Source: Bacteroidales bacterium
Lineage (GTDB): Bacteria; Bacteroidota; Bacteroidia; Bacteroidales; P3
Length of the DNA stretch: 42,367 nucleotides
Direction: 5' to 3'
NCBI GenBank assembly: GCA_017613375.1
Contig: JAGADZ010000054.1
Location: forward strand, 1-42,367
Shown here: one piece after another, positions 23,243-32,043 of the stretch
Layout of the letters: every line of letters starts with the position of its first letter
Position numbering within the stretch: the stretch's first letter is position 1
Position numbers and translations under genes: made by a program
The notes under the pieces: model-generated
Seen by the model: the letters and a program-made list of their open reading frames with translations, nothing else
Databases searched by the model: none
Told to the model about the DNA's origin: nothing

Positions 23243-26200
23243 TTGAAAAAAATACTATTAATCATTGCTGCTGCGATGTTGGTGGCGTCCTGCCAACATT
23301 CCCTGACTTCCTATGTTAATCCATTTATTGGCACCGACGGACACGGGCACACTTTCCCGGGTGCCATTCTGCCTTATGGCATGGTGCAAGTCAGTCCCGA
23401 TACGAGACTCGACGGGTGGGACGGATGCAGCGGTTATCATTACAGCGACGACACTATCTACGGATTCAGTCACACACATCTCAGCGGTACGGGATGCAGC
23501 GACTACGGTGACCTGCTGCTGATGCCTTTCACTTCAGAGGATAAAACAGTGACAGTGCCCGACAGCCTTGACTATAGTTTATACCTATCGTCATTCTCTC
23601 ACCGCAACGAGAAAGCCGAACCAGGATATTACCGTGTCGTGTTGGACCGCAACCGTGTCATGGCCGAACTGACCGTTCATGGACGAACGGCACTACACCG
23701 TTACACATACCCAAATATCGGCAAGAAAGGATTAGTTATCGACCTAAAACATCGAGATGTGGTCATTAACTCAAGCATACATGTCAATTCCGACTCTAAT
23801 ACCATGCTGATTACAGGTCATCGTGTCTCAGCAGCGTGGAATCCAGAGCAGCACTTCTATTTCGCCATGAAGATTGATGGCGACATTGATAATATCACAC
23901 TATACAAAAACGGTATTTCTGAGATTGGCATTGATGGTCAAGCCTTGGATTTAGAAGGAAGAACGGGAATTAACGGCCAGGACTGCAAGGTCCTGGTTAG
24001 TTTTGCCAAAGAAGTCAAAGAAGTCACCGTATATGTCGGCATCTCCGCCGTTGATGAAGAAGGTGCCATAAACAACCTGAAACAAAGTGAAGGAGTATCA
24101 TTTCAACAGGCTAAAAAAGAGGCCTCTGAAATATGGGAGAGAGCCCTCGGTCAAATAGAAGTGGAAGGCGGTAGCAAAGAAGACCGTACAAATTTCTACA
24201 CAGCACTATACCACTGCATGACATCGCCATACCTGTACAGTGATGCCGACGGTCGCTACCGTACAAAGAAAGTGGACGACACGACAGGACACCTGATACG
24301 AACTACAGAAAAAGGAAAAAACATCTATACAGTATTCTCTCTTTGGGACACATACCGAGCCCTGCATCCACTGCTGAACATCACCGACCCTGAACGCAGC
24401 ACTGATTTTGTTCGCACAATGCTGAGCCACTATCACTGGCCTAATAACGGAGAGCTGACGATGTGGGAATTGGGGTCTCACGAGACCCATTGTATGATAG
24501 GATACCATGCCGTCCCTGTCATTCTCGACGCCTATAGGTGTGGAGTCCTGAAAGACCTTAGCTATTCAGAATTAGAAGAATTACTTGATGGAATGATAGC
24601 TACGGCCAACCTGACAAAATTTGGACGCAATGAATATGCACGAGACGGTTTTCTGAGCAGTGAATATGACAACGAGTCGGTAAGCAAGACGCTCGAATAT
24701 GCATACGATGACTGGTGTATTGCCGAGTTTGCGCGACTGTGGGCTGATGACCTGCTAAGACAAAACTATGGTAACAGTCCCAATCCTGAAAAAGACTCTC
24801 TGTACTACACTCAGTTAATAATACCCAAACTGAAAGAATACATAGTTGAATACATGAACCGTTCCCAAAGCTGGAAAAACATCATCGACAAAGATGGTTT
24901 CATGCATCCACGCCGCAACGGAGGTTTCTTAACACCTTTCAATCCCACTGAAGTAAACAATCACTTCACTGAAGCAAACAGCTGGCAGTATTCGTCATAC
25001 GTTCCCCACGACGTATATGGCTGGATAAAAATGCTTGGCGGTGACGAGGCGGCAGAACGCTTTCTCGACAGCCTTTTCTATGGCACTTTTGAACTAAGCG
25101 GCAGAGATCAAAGCGACATAACGGGACTTATAGGCCAGTACGCCCACGGCAACGAGCCTTCACACCATGCTGCATACCTGTATGCCTATGTTGGCAAACA
25201 ATACAAAACAGCCGAACTGGTGCGTCGCATCTGCACCGAATTGTACCATGACACACCCGACGGCCTTTGCGGCAACGAAGATTGCGGCCAGATGAGTGCC
25301 TGGTATGTATTGAGTGCCATGGGATTCTATCCATTATGCCCCGGCAGCGGCCAGTATATAATCGGCTCACCCCTGTTCGACAAAGTCACCATCCATCTGC
25401 CGAGTGGCAAAGACATAGTGATAAATGCAAAAGGTCAGAGTAAAAAGAACTGTTATGTTCAGTCTCTGCGAATAGACGGAACGAGGTACGATAATTCTTA
25501 TATCACCATTGAACAGTTGCAGAGCGGCTGCACCCTTGACTTTGAAATGGGTAGCAACCCGAACAAAGAATGGGCATCAGCAACAGAAAGAAGACCCCTG
25601 AACTTCAATACTGCACCAAGCACCTTCACCGCAGCTCCTGTTTTCTGCGACTGGCAACAGAGTTTCAACGACGACAAACAAGTAAGCATTACCGCACAAG
25701 ACACCATATTCTACACTACCGACGGAAGTACTCCGACTACAAGTTCGCACAGATATAACGGTCCGATATATGTCGACAATGACGTGACAATAAAAGCCGT
25801 AGCATACAACGAATCCACAGGATACAGCGCTGTAATCACACAACAGCTCACCAGAATGGCAAAAGACCGTTCGCTAAAGTATATCACAAAACCAGCCCCT
25901 CAATACTTCGAAAACGGAGAGACCGGACTGATTGACCGGCTTCACGGCACTGAAAACTACCGCATAGGAGGATGGCAAGGATGGCAAGGAGATTGCGAAG
26001 TGGTTATAGACCTGCTTGAACCAAGGAACATCAGCAGAGTTACCACAGAATGCCTGGAGAACATGCGTTCCTGGATTTTCTTCCCCACAAGGGTCATCGT
26101 CGAAATATCCGACGATGGGACAACATTCAGACCATTCGGAACTGTAGAGAACAATGGCTATCCAGCCACACTGGAGAGACAGGAAAACAGTACGGTGGCA

Positions 26201-26338
26201 GACTTCACTGTTACTGCGGGGAGTGTAACGACACGCTATATACGTGTCAAGGCTGTGAATTTCGGCAAACTGCCGGCATGGCATGTCAGTGCAGGAGAAC
26301 AAGCATGGCTTTTTGTTGATGAAATCACTGTTGAATAA
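23243..26338 (+). CDS. GH92 family alpha-mannosidase, lipoprotein
   Basis: A glycoside hydrolase family 92 exo-alpha-mannosidase, calcium-dependent, trimming mannose from N-glycans or yeast-type mannan. The TTG at 23243 gives a lipoprotein signal (KKILLIIAAAMLVASC, Cys at 17), so the enzyme is probably tethered in the outer membrane or periplasm. GH92 blocks: NPFIGTDGHGHTFPGA, GFSHTHLSGTGCSDYGD, YAHGNEPSHHAAYLY, GLCGNEDCGQMSAWYV, and GSPLFDKVTIHLPSG. After the catalytic part (about 740 residues) come a chitobiase C-terminal-like domain (about 815-870, FYTTDGSTPTTSSHRYNGPI) and an F5/8 type C-like carbohydrate-binding domain to the end (about 885-1031). Length 1031 residues, longer than plain GH92 because of these. 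No type IX sorting domain is seen at the end. No susC/susD pair is next to it. Confidence 0.93.
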   Translation: MKKILLIIAAAMLVASCQHSLTSYVNPFIGTDGHGHTFPGAILPYGMVQVSPDTRLDGWDGCSGYHYSDDTIYGFSHTHLSGTGCSDYGDLLLMPFTSEDKTVTVPDSLDYSLYLSSFSHRNEKAEPGYYRVVLDRNRVMAELTVHGRTALHRYTYPNIGKKGLVIDLKHRDVVINSSIHVNSDSNTMLITGHRVSAAWNPEQHFYFAMKIDGDIDNITLYKNGISEIGIDGQALDLEGRTGINGQDCKVLVSFAKEVKEVTVYVGISAVDEEGAINNLKQSEGVSFQQAKKEASEIWERALGQIEVEGGSKEDRTNFYTALYHCMTSPYLYSDADGRYRTKKVDDTTGHLIRTTEKGKNIYTVFSLWDTYRALHPLLNITDPERSTDFVRTMLSHYHWPNNGELTMWELGSHETHCMIGYHAVPVILDAYRCGVLKDLSYSELEELLDGMIATANLTKFGRNEYARDGFLSSEYDNESVSKTLEYAYDDWCIAEFARLWADDLLRQNYGNSPNPEKDSLYYTQLIIPKLKEYIVEYMNRSQSWKNIIDKDGFMHPRRNGGFLTPFNPTEVNNHFTEANSWQYSSYVPHDVYGWIKMLGGDEAAERFLDSLFYGTFELSGRDQSDITGLIGQYAHGNEPSHHAAYLYAYVGKQYKTAELVRRICTELYHDTPDGLCGNEDCGQMSAWYVLSAMGFYPLCPGSGQYIIGSPLFDKVTIHLPSGKDIVINAKGQSKKNCYVQSLRIDGTRYDNSYITIEQLQSGCTLDFEMGSNPNKEWASATERRPLNFNTAPSTFTAAPVFCDWQQSFNDDKQVSITAQDTIFYTTDGSTPTTSSHRYNGPIYVDNDVTIKAVAYNESTGYSAVITQQLTRMAKDRSLKYITKPAPQYFENGETGLIDRLHGTENYRIGGWQGWQGDCEVVIDLLEPRNISRVTTECLENMRSWIFFPTRVIVEISDDGTTFRPFGTVENNGYPATLERQENSTVADFTVTAGSVTTRYIRVKAVNFGKLPAWHVSAGEQAWLFVDEITVE

Positions 26339-26344
26339 AATAAG

Positions 26345-26620
26345 ATGAGGATACGTAAACATAAACTGCCAACCATCGCCACCGCTGTCTGCTGCGGAGC
26401 AGTTGCTTTGAGTGCATGCACCACGAAATCATGCCGCTGCTATCTATTAGAGAGATGGGGCAACGTATTCATTGGAGAGACATACACCACACCTGGGACC
26501 GAATGCTCGAAATTAGGTTACAGTACAATGAATCCTGAAGACTCCACATACCGATACTGTACAGACATGGATGAAACACTGTATGACACTATCGAAATAG
26601 TGAGGATGTTTTGGGACTAA
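26345..26620 (+). CDS. Small cysteine-rich lipoprotein, copy 1
   Basis: A 91-residue predicted lipoprotein, not recognised. The signal ends with the lipobox LSAC (Cys25). The mature part has TKSCRCYLLE, GETYTTPGTECSKLGYS and YRYCTDMDE: four further cysteines. The same spacing appears in the next gene, so the two are paralogues. It starts 6 bases after the GH92 stop and is probably co-transcribed. The function is unknown; the conserved cysteines could form two disulphides in the periplasm or at the surface. Confidence 0.75.
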   Translation: MRIRKHKLPTIATAVCCGAVALSACTTKSCRCYLLERWGNVFIGETYTTPGTECSKLGYSTMNPEDSTYRYCTDMDETLYDTIEIVRMFWD

Positions 26621-26656
26621 TTAATTATTGAAGTAAAACAAAAAAAAATATCTATC

Positions 26657-26905
26657 ATGAAAAAAGCATTATTTTTGACAGCACTCGCCTTGACGACACT
26701 AATGATGGCATCATGCGACACCAAAAGCTGTAAGTGTTATATCTACGACGGAGTCAACACACCTTACATGGAGACAGACTACCTATCGGAAGGGACACCC
26801 TGCTCGTCGCTCTCATACAACAGAGGAACGCAATATCGTGAATGTGTCGAATACAACGAGCCCGACATCGACCCTAACGAGATTGGTCAAGAATACAAAA
26901 AATAA
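26657..26905 (+). CDS. Small cysteine-rich lipoprotein, copy 2
   Basis: An 82-residue predicted lipoprotein, paralogue of the preceding gene. Signal MKKALFLTALALTTLMMASC with lipobox Cys20, then DTKSCKCYIYDG, SEGTPCSSLSYN and YRECVEYNE. The matching positions are TKSC-x-CY, GT-x-CS-x-L-x-Y and YR-x-C. It ends 10 bases before the end of the convergent addA-like gene, with no terminator seen between them. I know of no named family. Confidence 0.75.
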   Translation: MKKALFLTALALTTLMMASCDTKSCKCYIYDGVNTPYMETDYLSEGTPCSSLSYNRGTQYRECVEYNEPDIDPNEIGQEYKK

Positions 26906-26915
26906 ATCTGGAATA

Positions 26916-29900
26916 CTATAGGTATATTATCTTCCATTTGACATTTGGATAGCCCATTTCCTGAAGTGCGGAGGCGTATCTCATTATTTGGGCTTTGTAC
27001 TTATCTTCACTTTCCTGATCCTGCGTTCCCGTTTTGAAGTCAACAACCCAAGTCTCATCCTCGTAAAAGACTATCCTGTCAGGACGGCGGCGATGACCGT
27101 TAATCATCATTGGGATTTCCCTCATCACTTTGCTTGAGGGTCTAAAGAATCTCTTATTCTCCTCATCATTAAGCATAGCGACTATTCGTTGTCGTACAGC
27201 AGAGCAATCCTCCGCATCAAGTTTGTGTATCTCTGCATATTCATTTATGGCATCGTCCAAATCGTCTTCAGTGACAATATGGGCCAGAATATCATGAACC
27301 ATTATGCCATAACGGCGGCTGTCATCCATAACAGATTGGAGGAGTGACTCATTCTGATCGGCAATATCAATTCTGTCTTCCCATGAAGGAAAAACAATAT
27401 CATCAACCGCAATCTTCCCCACATTACTTTTTTCTTGCTTCAATAGTGATTCCACATCGTTCCCATTCTCGAAAAAAGTTCCAATATCAGACTCAACAGA
27501 CTCTTGTTTCTTATATTCTACAAAATAGCGATGTAACAAATCAATGTACGAATTAGAATTTTTTGAATCTGATTTCCCCTTTTCAGTGCTCAAGTCTTTC
27601 TCACAGACGACAAACATTTTCTCCTTAGGACGAGTCAGTGCCACATAGAGTACATTTATTTCATCCATTTCCTCCATCTTCCTCTCGTTAGCGACATCCT
27701 CGTCAAACAGAGATTTGGACATATCTTTTTTTAATCCAAAATAGGCCACCGGCAATGGCATATTCTGTTCTTTTCGGATATTGACCCACATAGAGGGCTG
27801 TGGTGATGTCGTATCGGGGATGGCAAAAATCACAATTTTTGACTCCAAGCCTTTAGCCTTGTGAACCGTCATCAGCTGCACTGCCTGACTGTCATCTGAT
27901 GTGGACACAGAGAGCTTGGAGAGATTATCATCCAAATAAGTAATCAACTCCGACAGGTCATGACGATGAAACTGGGAAAACGATGCAACAACATTTAGGA
28001 ACGACGCCACATAGGCGGTATCGCAACTGCCTATTCTCATGCATCGGACTATATGTTCGCAACAATCATACAAAGACAAAGAGCGTAAGTAGTCGCAATT
28101 CAAATCAACATTCAGTTCCCGAAACACTTTATGAATATCGTATTTAGAATCCTTCAAATGCCACAGACATTTCTCGACATCGATATTCTCTTCACGATGT
28201 AAATCGGCAAACAGCTGAACTATCTGGACTGCAGAGCTTCTGTCATTCGTATCCAATAAATAATTCAGCATATATTTCAAAAGCATCACCGCCCTGCTTT
28301 TCGATAATATAAAAGACTCTGCAGAAACAACATCCACACCGTTCGAAGTCAAATAGTCTGCAATTTCCACAAGGGTGTCGTTCTTACGAGCAAGCACAAG
28401 CATGTCACTATAACTGAAATTGAGCGCTTTCTGTTTGCGAATAATATCAAGAACAGCTGACAACATGTTGTCCTTCGGATAAAAACCGACATTGACATAA
28501 CCACCCTTTTTGTCTGGCAGTTGTTGCAAATCGCAAGAGCGTTCCGTCCCGTCGTCAGGTGATGGGGTTTCGCCTCCATAAATATAAAGCTTTGTCAGAA
28601 GTTCATTATCTTTAAACGGTCCTTTTATAGCCCATTCAAAAAAATCGTTGTTAAAATTGACCACCGTCTCAAGAGTACGATAGTTTTTATATAGTGGTTC
28701 TATCTTATGGTTTCCTTTCAGTGACCTTCCATGTTCACCAGACACCTCAGGAAGCATCATAAACTGTCGCACATCGCCCTGACGGAAACGATAAATGGCC
28801 TGCTTACCATCGCCGACAACCATTGAACGCATCCCAGGTTGGGCAGTGTCGCCACCATACGACCATGACATAGCCTCATCAAGCAAAGGGAGGAAATTCT
28901 GCCATTGCAGACGACTCGTGTCTTGGAATTCGTCAATCAAATAATTATAGTACAGTCCTCCAATACGCTCATAAATAAACAATGCCGACTCATCAAGAAC
29001 TTTGGCTATACTTTTGTTAAACTCGGAAATATGTACAAGTTCATTCTCCTTATAATAGTCGTCCTTTAATATGGAAAGTCTGTTGAGCAATGCCATGGTA
29101 TACACGTTGGCGATCAACAGACATCGCGTATTGTATACGGGAAGCTCTTTTTTTATGAGTTCCTTTATCTGCCCGTATGCATTAAGAATATCAGGTGTTG
29201 CTCTTTCAATAGCAGCGACAATATCCTGTGGTGTGTTCTTGGCGCTAAGCACTCCTGATTCAAGGAAACCTTCTGCAATGGAATTTGGTTTCATCTTTGA
29301 GACATCACCCTTGGCAAGACGTTCAAAATAAGGATAGATACCCTTGGTTTTCTGAGGGAAACAATCCTGATCCAGGCCGTTGGCCCGACATGCTTCTATC
29401 GCCTTGGCAGCCATTGCAGACATTTTTGCCTCGAAAGATTTGTTATCCTTTAATAGTTGCTGACGTATCTTCACAAAATCTTTGAAGTCATAGCCTTTAA
29501 GGACCTCAAGGTATTCAGGTGATTCCTCTTTGAAAATCTCTTTTGCCATTGTGGCAATAGATTTCTCAAGTTTGAAAGTACGGCCGTCTTCCATGTTGTT
29601 CTCTATGAAAGCACAAAGCATATCCGTCAGAGATTGTTCATCCTGACTGCCAGCCGAAGCCAAGAGGTTGTCGACTATAGACTGAACCACTTCACTATTG
29701 TTTATCAGCACGTTGAAATTTATCGGCAGATGCAATTCATAGGCAAAACTGCGTACTAACCGATGAACAAAGCTATCTATCGTGCAGACAGCAAAATCAG
29801 AATAATTATGCAGAATTGCTGAACGTACAACACGACATCTTCTCACCACCTCTTCTTTGGTAATAGCCAAATGGTCGGCAATCTCATCTCTCATATCATT

Positions 29901-30125
29901 CACATTCTCGTGGCCTTTAACAATCTTATTGAGCGTTGACAGGATACGCTCCTTCATTCCATTGGCGGCTTTGTTTGTGAATGTTATTGCAAGGATATGC
30001 CTGAAGCGGCTGTTGAGTTTTGACGGAGTAGATATAGCTATCTCTATATACTGTCTGACAAGAGTATAGGTCTTTCCTGTCCCAGCCGATGCCCTATAGA
30101 TATAGAACCGTGGTTCAGCGTTCAT
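26916..30125 (-). CDS. addA: AddA-like UvrD helicase with RecB-type nuclease domain
   Basis: A 1069-residue double-strand break repair protein with an SF1 (UvrD-like) helicase and a C-terminal PD-(D/E)xK nuclease, the AddA/RecB layout. Walker A is ASAGTGKT at 12-19 with LAITFTNKAANGMKERIL (motif Ia) following; motif II is YLIDEFQDTSRLQW; motif III VVGDGKQAIYRFRQGD; motif V VQLMTVHKAKGLESKIVIFA; motif VI INVLYVALTRPKEKMFVV. The nuclease has GIMVHDIL (G-x-x-x-H), RPDRIVFYED and VVDFKTG. It is the last gene of the minus-strand run behind the phosphodiester glycosidase (6-base gap). An AddB partner, usually next to addA, is not in the window. Confidence 0.9.
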   Translation of the reverse strand: MNAEPRFYIYRASAGTGKTYTLVRQYIEIAISTPSKLNSRFRHILAITFTNKAANGMKERILSTLNKIVKGHENVNDMRDEIADHLAITKEEVVRRCRVVRSAILHNYSDFAVCTIDSFVHRLVRSFAYELHLPINFNVLINNSEVVQSIVDNLLASAGSQDEQSLTDMLCAFIENNMEDGRTFKLEKSIATMAKEIFKEESPEYLEVLKGYDFKDFVKIRQQLLKDNKSFEAKMSAMAAKAIEACRANGLDQDCFPQKTKGIYPYFERLAKGDVSKMKPNSIAEGFLESGVLSAKNTPQDIVAAIERATPDILNAYGQIKELIKKELPVYNTRCLLIANVYTMALLNRLSILKDDYYKENELVHISEFNKSIAKVLDESALFIYERIGGLYYNYLIDEFQDTSRLQWQNFLPLLDEAMSWSYGGDTAQPGMRSMVVGDGKQAIYRFRQGDVRQFMMLPEVSGEHGRSLKGNHKIEPLYKNYRTLETVVNFNNDFFEWAIKGPFKDNELLTKLYIYGGETPSPDDGTERSCDLQQLPDKKGGYVNVGFYPKDNMLSAVLDIIRKQKALNFSYSDMLVLARKNDTLVEIADYLTSNGVDVVSAESFILSKSRAVMLLKYMLNYLLDTNDRSSAVQIVQLFADLHREENIDVEKCLWHLKDSKYDIHKVFRELNVDLNCDYLRSLSLYDCCEHIVRCMRIGSCDTAYVASFLNVVASFSQFHRHDLSELITYLDDNLSKLSVSTSDDSQAVQLMTVHKAKGLESKIVIFAIPDTTSPQPSMWVNIRKEQNMPLPVAYFGLKKDMSKSLFDEDVANERKMEEMDEINVLYVALTRPKEKMFVVCEKDLSTEKGKSDSKNSNSYIDLLHRYFVEYKKQESVESDIGTFFENGNDVESLLKQEKSNVGKIAVDDIVFPSWEDRIDIADQNESLLQSVMDDSRRYGIMVHDILAHIVTEDDLDDAINEYAEIHKLDAEDCSAVRQRIVAMLNDEENKRFFRPSSKVMREIPMMINGHRRRPDRIVFYEDETWVVDFKTGTQDQESEDKYKAQIMRYASALQEMGYPNVKWKIIYL

Positions 30126-30131
30126 AATTTG

Positions 30132-31001
30132 TTATCGTTTTAATACCACCACACAGTTGGAAACTCCACGTTCACCCTCGAAATCGTAACGGTTGTTATC
30201 CGTCGGATGGTTGACAAGCCCATTGTTAGGGAATCCCTCCACAAACATCGTTGTCGAGCCACCGCCGTCAAGATTCAGTGCATCATAGCATCCAAGACAT
30301 ACAAGTAATTTGGTGAAATCCTGTAACGAAAAGCCCTGCGACTGTTTCATCCTGCCGTCGACTGTAATCAGAAGCACCGTGCCGTCTTTTTTCACTCCGA
30401 CAGCCGTTCTGTTGTGCCGATAAGTGACAAATGTCTTGTCGGTGCGCATAGGCTGGACCTCACCGTGATATATAAGCAACGGCCCCGCGGTCATAATATT
30501 TGCATAAGGCAAGTCGCGTTCTGCCAAACGAGCACTGTCTGGAATAAAAATTATAGGACGACCCTTATGAAGTCTCATAGACCCATATTGGTAATATTTT
30601 CGATGTACAGAATCCGATATCTGTGGAGTATTAATACCCAATTCCTTGCCTCCAATGCGGAGGTAACATATTGGATTGTGATACTTCATATCAAAAAAAG
30701 AGCCATTGATAGCTGCAACAGCATTGTGTCTGCGTGCATGTACCGAAGTGGGAGTCCGACGAGGTTCATATGTGAACGCCAAATCATAAGGAGCATCCTT
30801 GGGAATTTCGAGTACACAAATATACTGATTGGAGCCAAGACACTCATTGTTGCTGAACTGGACACGTTTCAACACCAGTCCATCAAGACTGTCTATCTTC
30901 CACGGTCCATGGGCAATGGCAATTGAGTCCCTTTTCTGGGCATGTGTAGGAAGTAGCAAAACCAGCGAGATAATCAGCAAAATGAGTTGTCTTTTTTTCA
31001 T
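30132..31001 (-). CDS. Secreted phosphodiester glycosidase (NAGPA/DUF2233-like)
   Basis: A 289-residue exported protein. From the ATG at 31001 the signal peptide is MKKRQLILLIISLVLLLPTH and cleavage is expected after THA-Q. An in-frame ATG at 31034 would overlap the glycosyltransferase gene and add 11 residues before the signal, so I prefer 31001. The phosphodiester glycosidase domain is shown by RRHNAVAAINGSFFDM, RTAVGVKKDGTVLLITVDGR, and the near-terminal LNLDGGGSTTMFV. Family members remove sugars from phosphodiester links or hydrolyse related bonds; the substrate is not predictable here. It sits between a family 9 glycosyltransferase and the addA-like gene, with gaps of 13 and 6 bases. 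Confidence 0.9.
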   Translation of the reverse strand: MKKRQLILLIISLVLLLPTHAQKRDSIAIAHGPWKIDSLDGLVLKRVQFSNNECLGSNQYICVLEIPKDAPYDLAFTYEPRRTPTSVHARRHNAVAAINGSFFDMKYHNPICYLRIGGKELGINTPQISDSVHRKYYQYGSMRLHKGRPIIFIPDSARLAERDLPYANIMTAGPLLIYHGEVQPMRTDKTFVTYRHNRTAVGVKKDGTVLLITVDGRMKQSQGFSLQDFTKLLVCLGCYDALNLDGGGSTTMFVEGFPNNGLVNHPTDNNRYDFEGERGVSNCVVVLKR

Positions 31002-31014
31002 AACTGTTTTTTTA

Positions 31015-32043
31015 TTAAATAGTTTTTTCTCCATTAAAGTCTTTTCTTGTCACAATCTCCTCGGCCTTCAATGCCACAGAACGCCAATTCTGGCAGTTCA
31101 TACATTTAAAGTGTCCCTTTCTGCAACGTTCTCCACCCTGGCGGCTGCAAGGATGACAATGCAAATCTTTCACTTCGAAACTATAATATTCTGTCTTATA
31201 CGGTGTAAACCCTAATGGAGGTGCCGTGGCACCCCACACAGCCAAGACAGGTCGCTTAAATGCGGCACCCATATGCATTAGTCCCGTGTCGGATGAAATC
31301 AAAACCGCTGCCTCACGCACAAGCAGAGCAGATTGCGTCAATGTCGTTTTTCCGCACAAATTCACAACATTAGGTGGAAACTGAGTACTATATGCTTCCA
31401 GCTCTTCCATATCTCTACTATCCCCAAGCAAGATAATCCTGAATTGCAGCATATTACAAAGTTTTAAAATATGCTGAACAGGAATACGTTTAGTCATATG
31501 TTGTGCACCGCAGGCAATAGCGATATATGGTTCCTGAAAGAATTGTCCGACCGAAATATCGTTCCATTTAAGATTTGCAGAGAATGAACCATCAAATTCT
31601 TTTGGAAGGAATAAATCAAGTCCTTCTCCATCATTCTTCACACCAAATACATTTACCGCTCCGAAATAGCGGTCCACGACATGACGACCGCTCATAACAT
31701 TTCTCTTAGTAAATATATATATAAACTTCCTAAGATTCTCTTTTCTATAGACTTTGCATTTCACTCTCAAAGCTCTACGAATACGTCTCGAGCGATGGTT
31801 GTTATGCAAATCAATAATATAGTCATATCTTTCGGAACGTAATTTTTCAATTGTCTCACCCATATCGGCACCCAGTACAACGACCTGTCTCAGATAGGGA
31901 CTACTTTCAAGCATCTCCACGTTGGCTCTTTTTGTAAGATAGTCCAACTCCACATCAGGCATCTGTTTTTTAAGACACCTCACAACCGGCGTTGTCAACA
32001 GCACATCGCCTATTGAGCTGAGTCTAATAATCAACACCTTCAT
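31015..32043 (-). CDS. Family 9 glycosyltransferase (heptosyltransferase-like)
   Basis: A 342-residue GT9 glycosyltransferase, of the group that adds heptose or related sugars to the lipopolysaccharide core at the cytoplasmic face of the inner membrane. N-terminal MKVLIIRLSSIGDVLLTTPV with the catalytic Asp13, RSERYDYIIDLHNNHRSRRI, and the donor-binding block LISSDTGLMHMGAAFKRPVL followed by AVWGATAP. The last 40 residues carry a Cys/His cluster (HCHPCSRQGGERCRKGHFKC), a common end in Bacteroidota members. The start overlaps the TamB stop by 4 bases (ATGA), indicating translational coupling. The sugar cannot be told. Confidence 0.92.
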   Translation of the reverse strand: MKVLIIRLSSIGDVLLTTPVVRCLKKQMPDVELDYLTKRANVEMLESSPYLRQVVVLGADMGETIEKLRSERYDYIIDLHNNHRSRRIRRALRVKCKVYRKENLRKFIYIFTKRNVMSGRHVVDRYFGAVNVFGVKNDGEGLDLFLPKEFDGSFSANLKWNDISVGQFFQEPYIAIACGAQHMTKRIPVQHILKLCNMLQFRIILLGDSRDMEELEAYSTQFPPNVVNLCGKTTLTQSALLVREAAVLISSDTGLMHMGAAFKRPVLAVWGATAPPLGFTPYKTEYYSFEVKDLHCHPCSRQGGERCRKGHFKCMNCQNWRSVALKAEEIVTRKDFNGEKTI

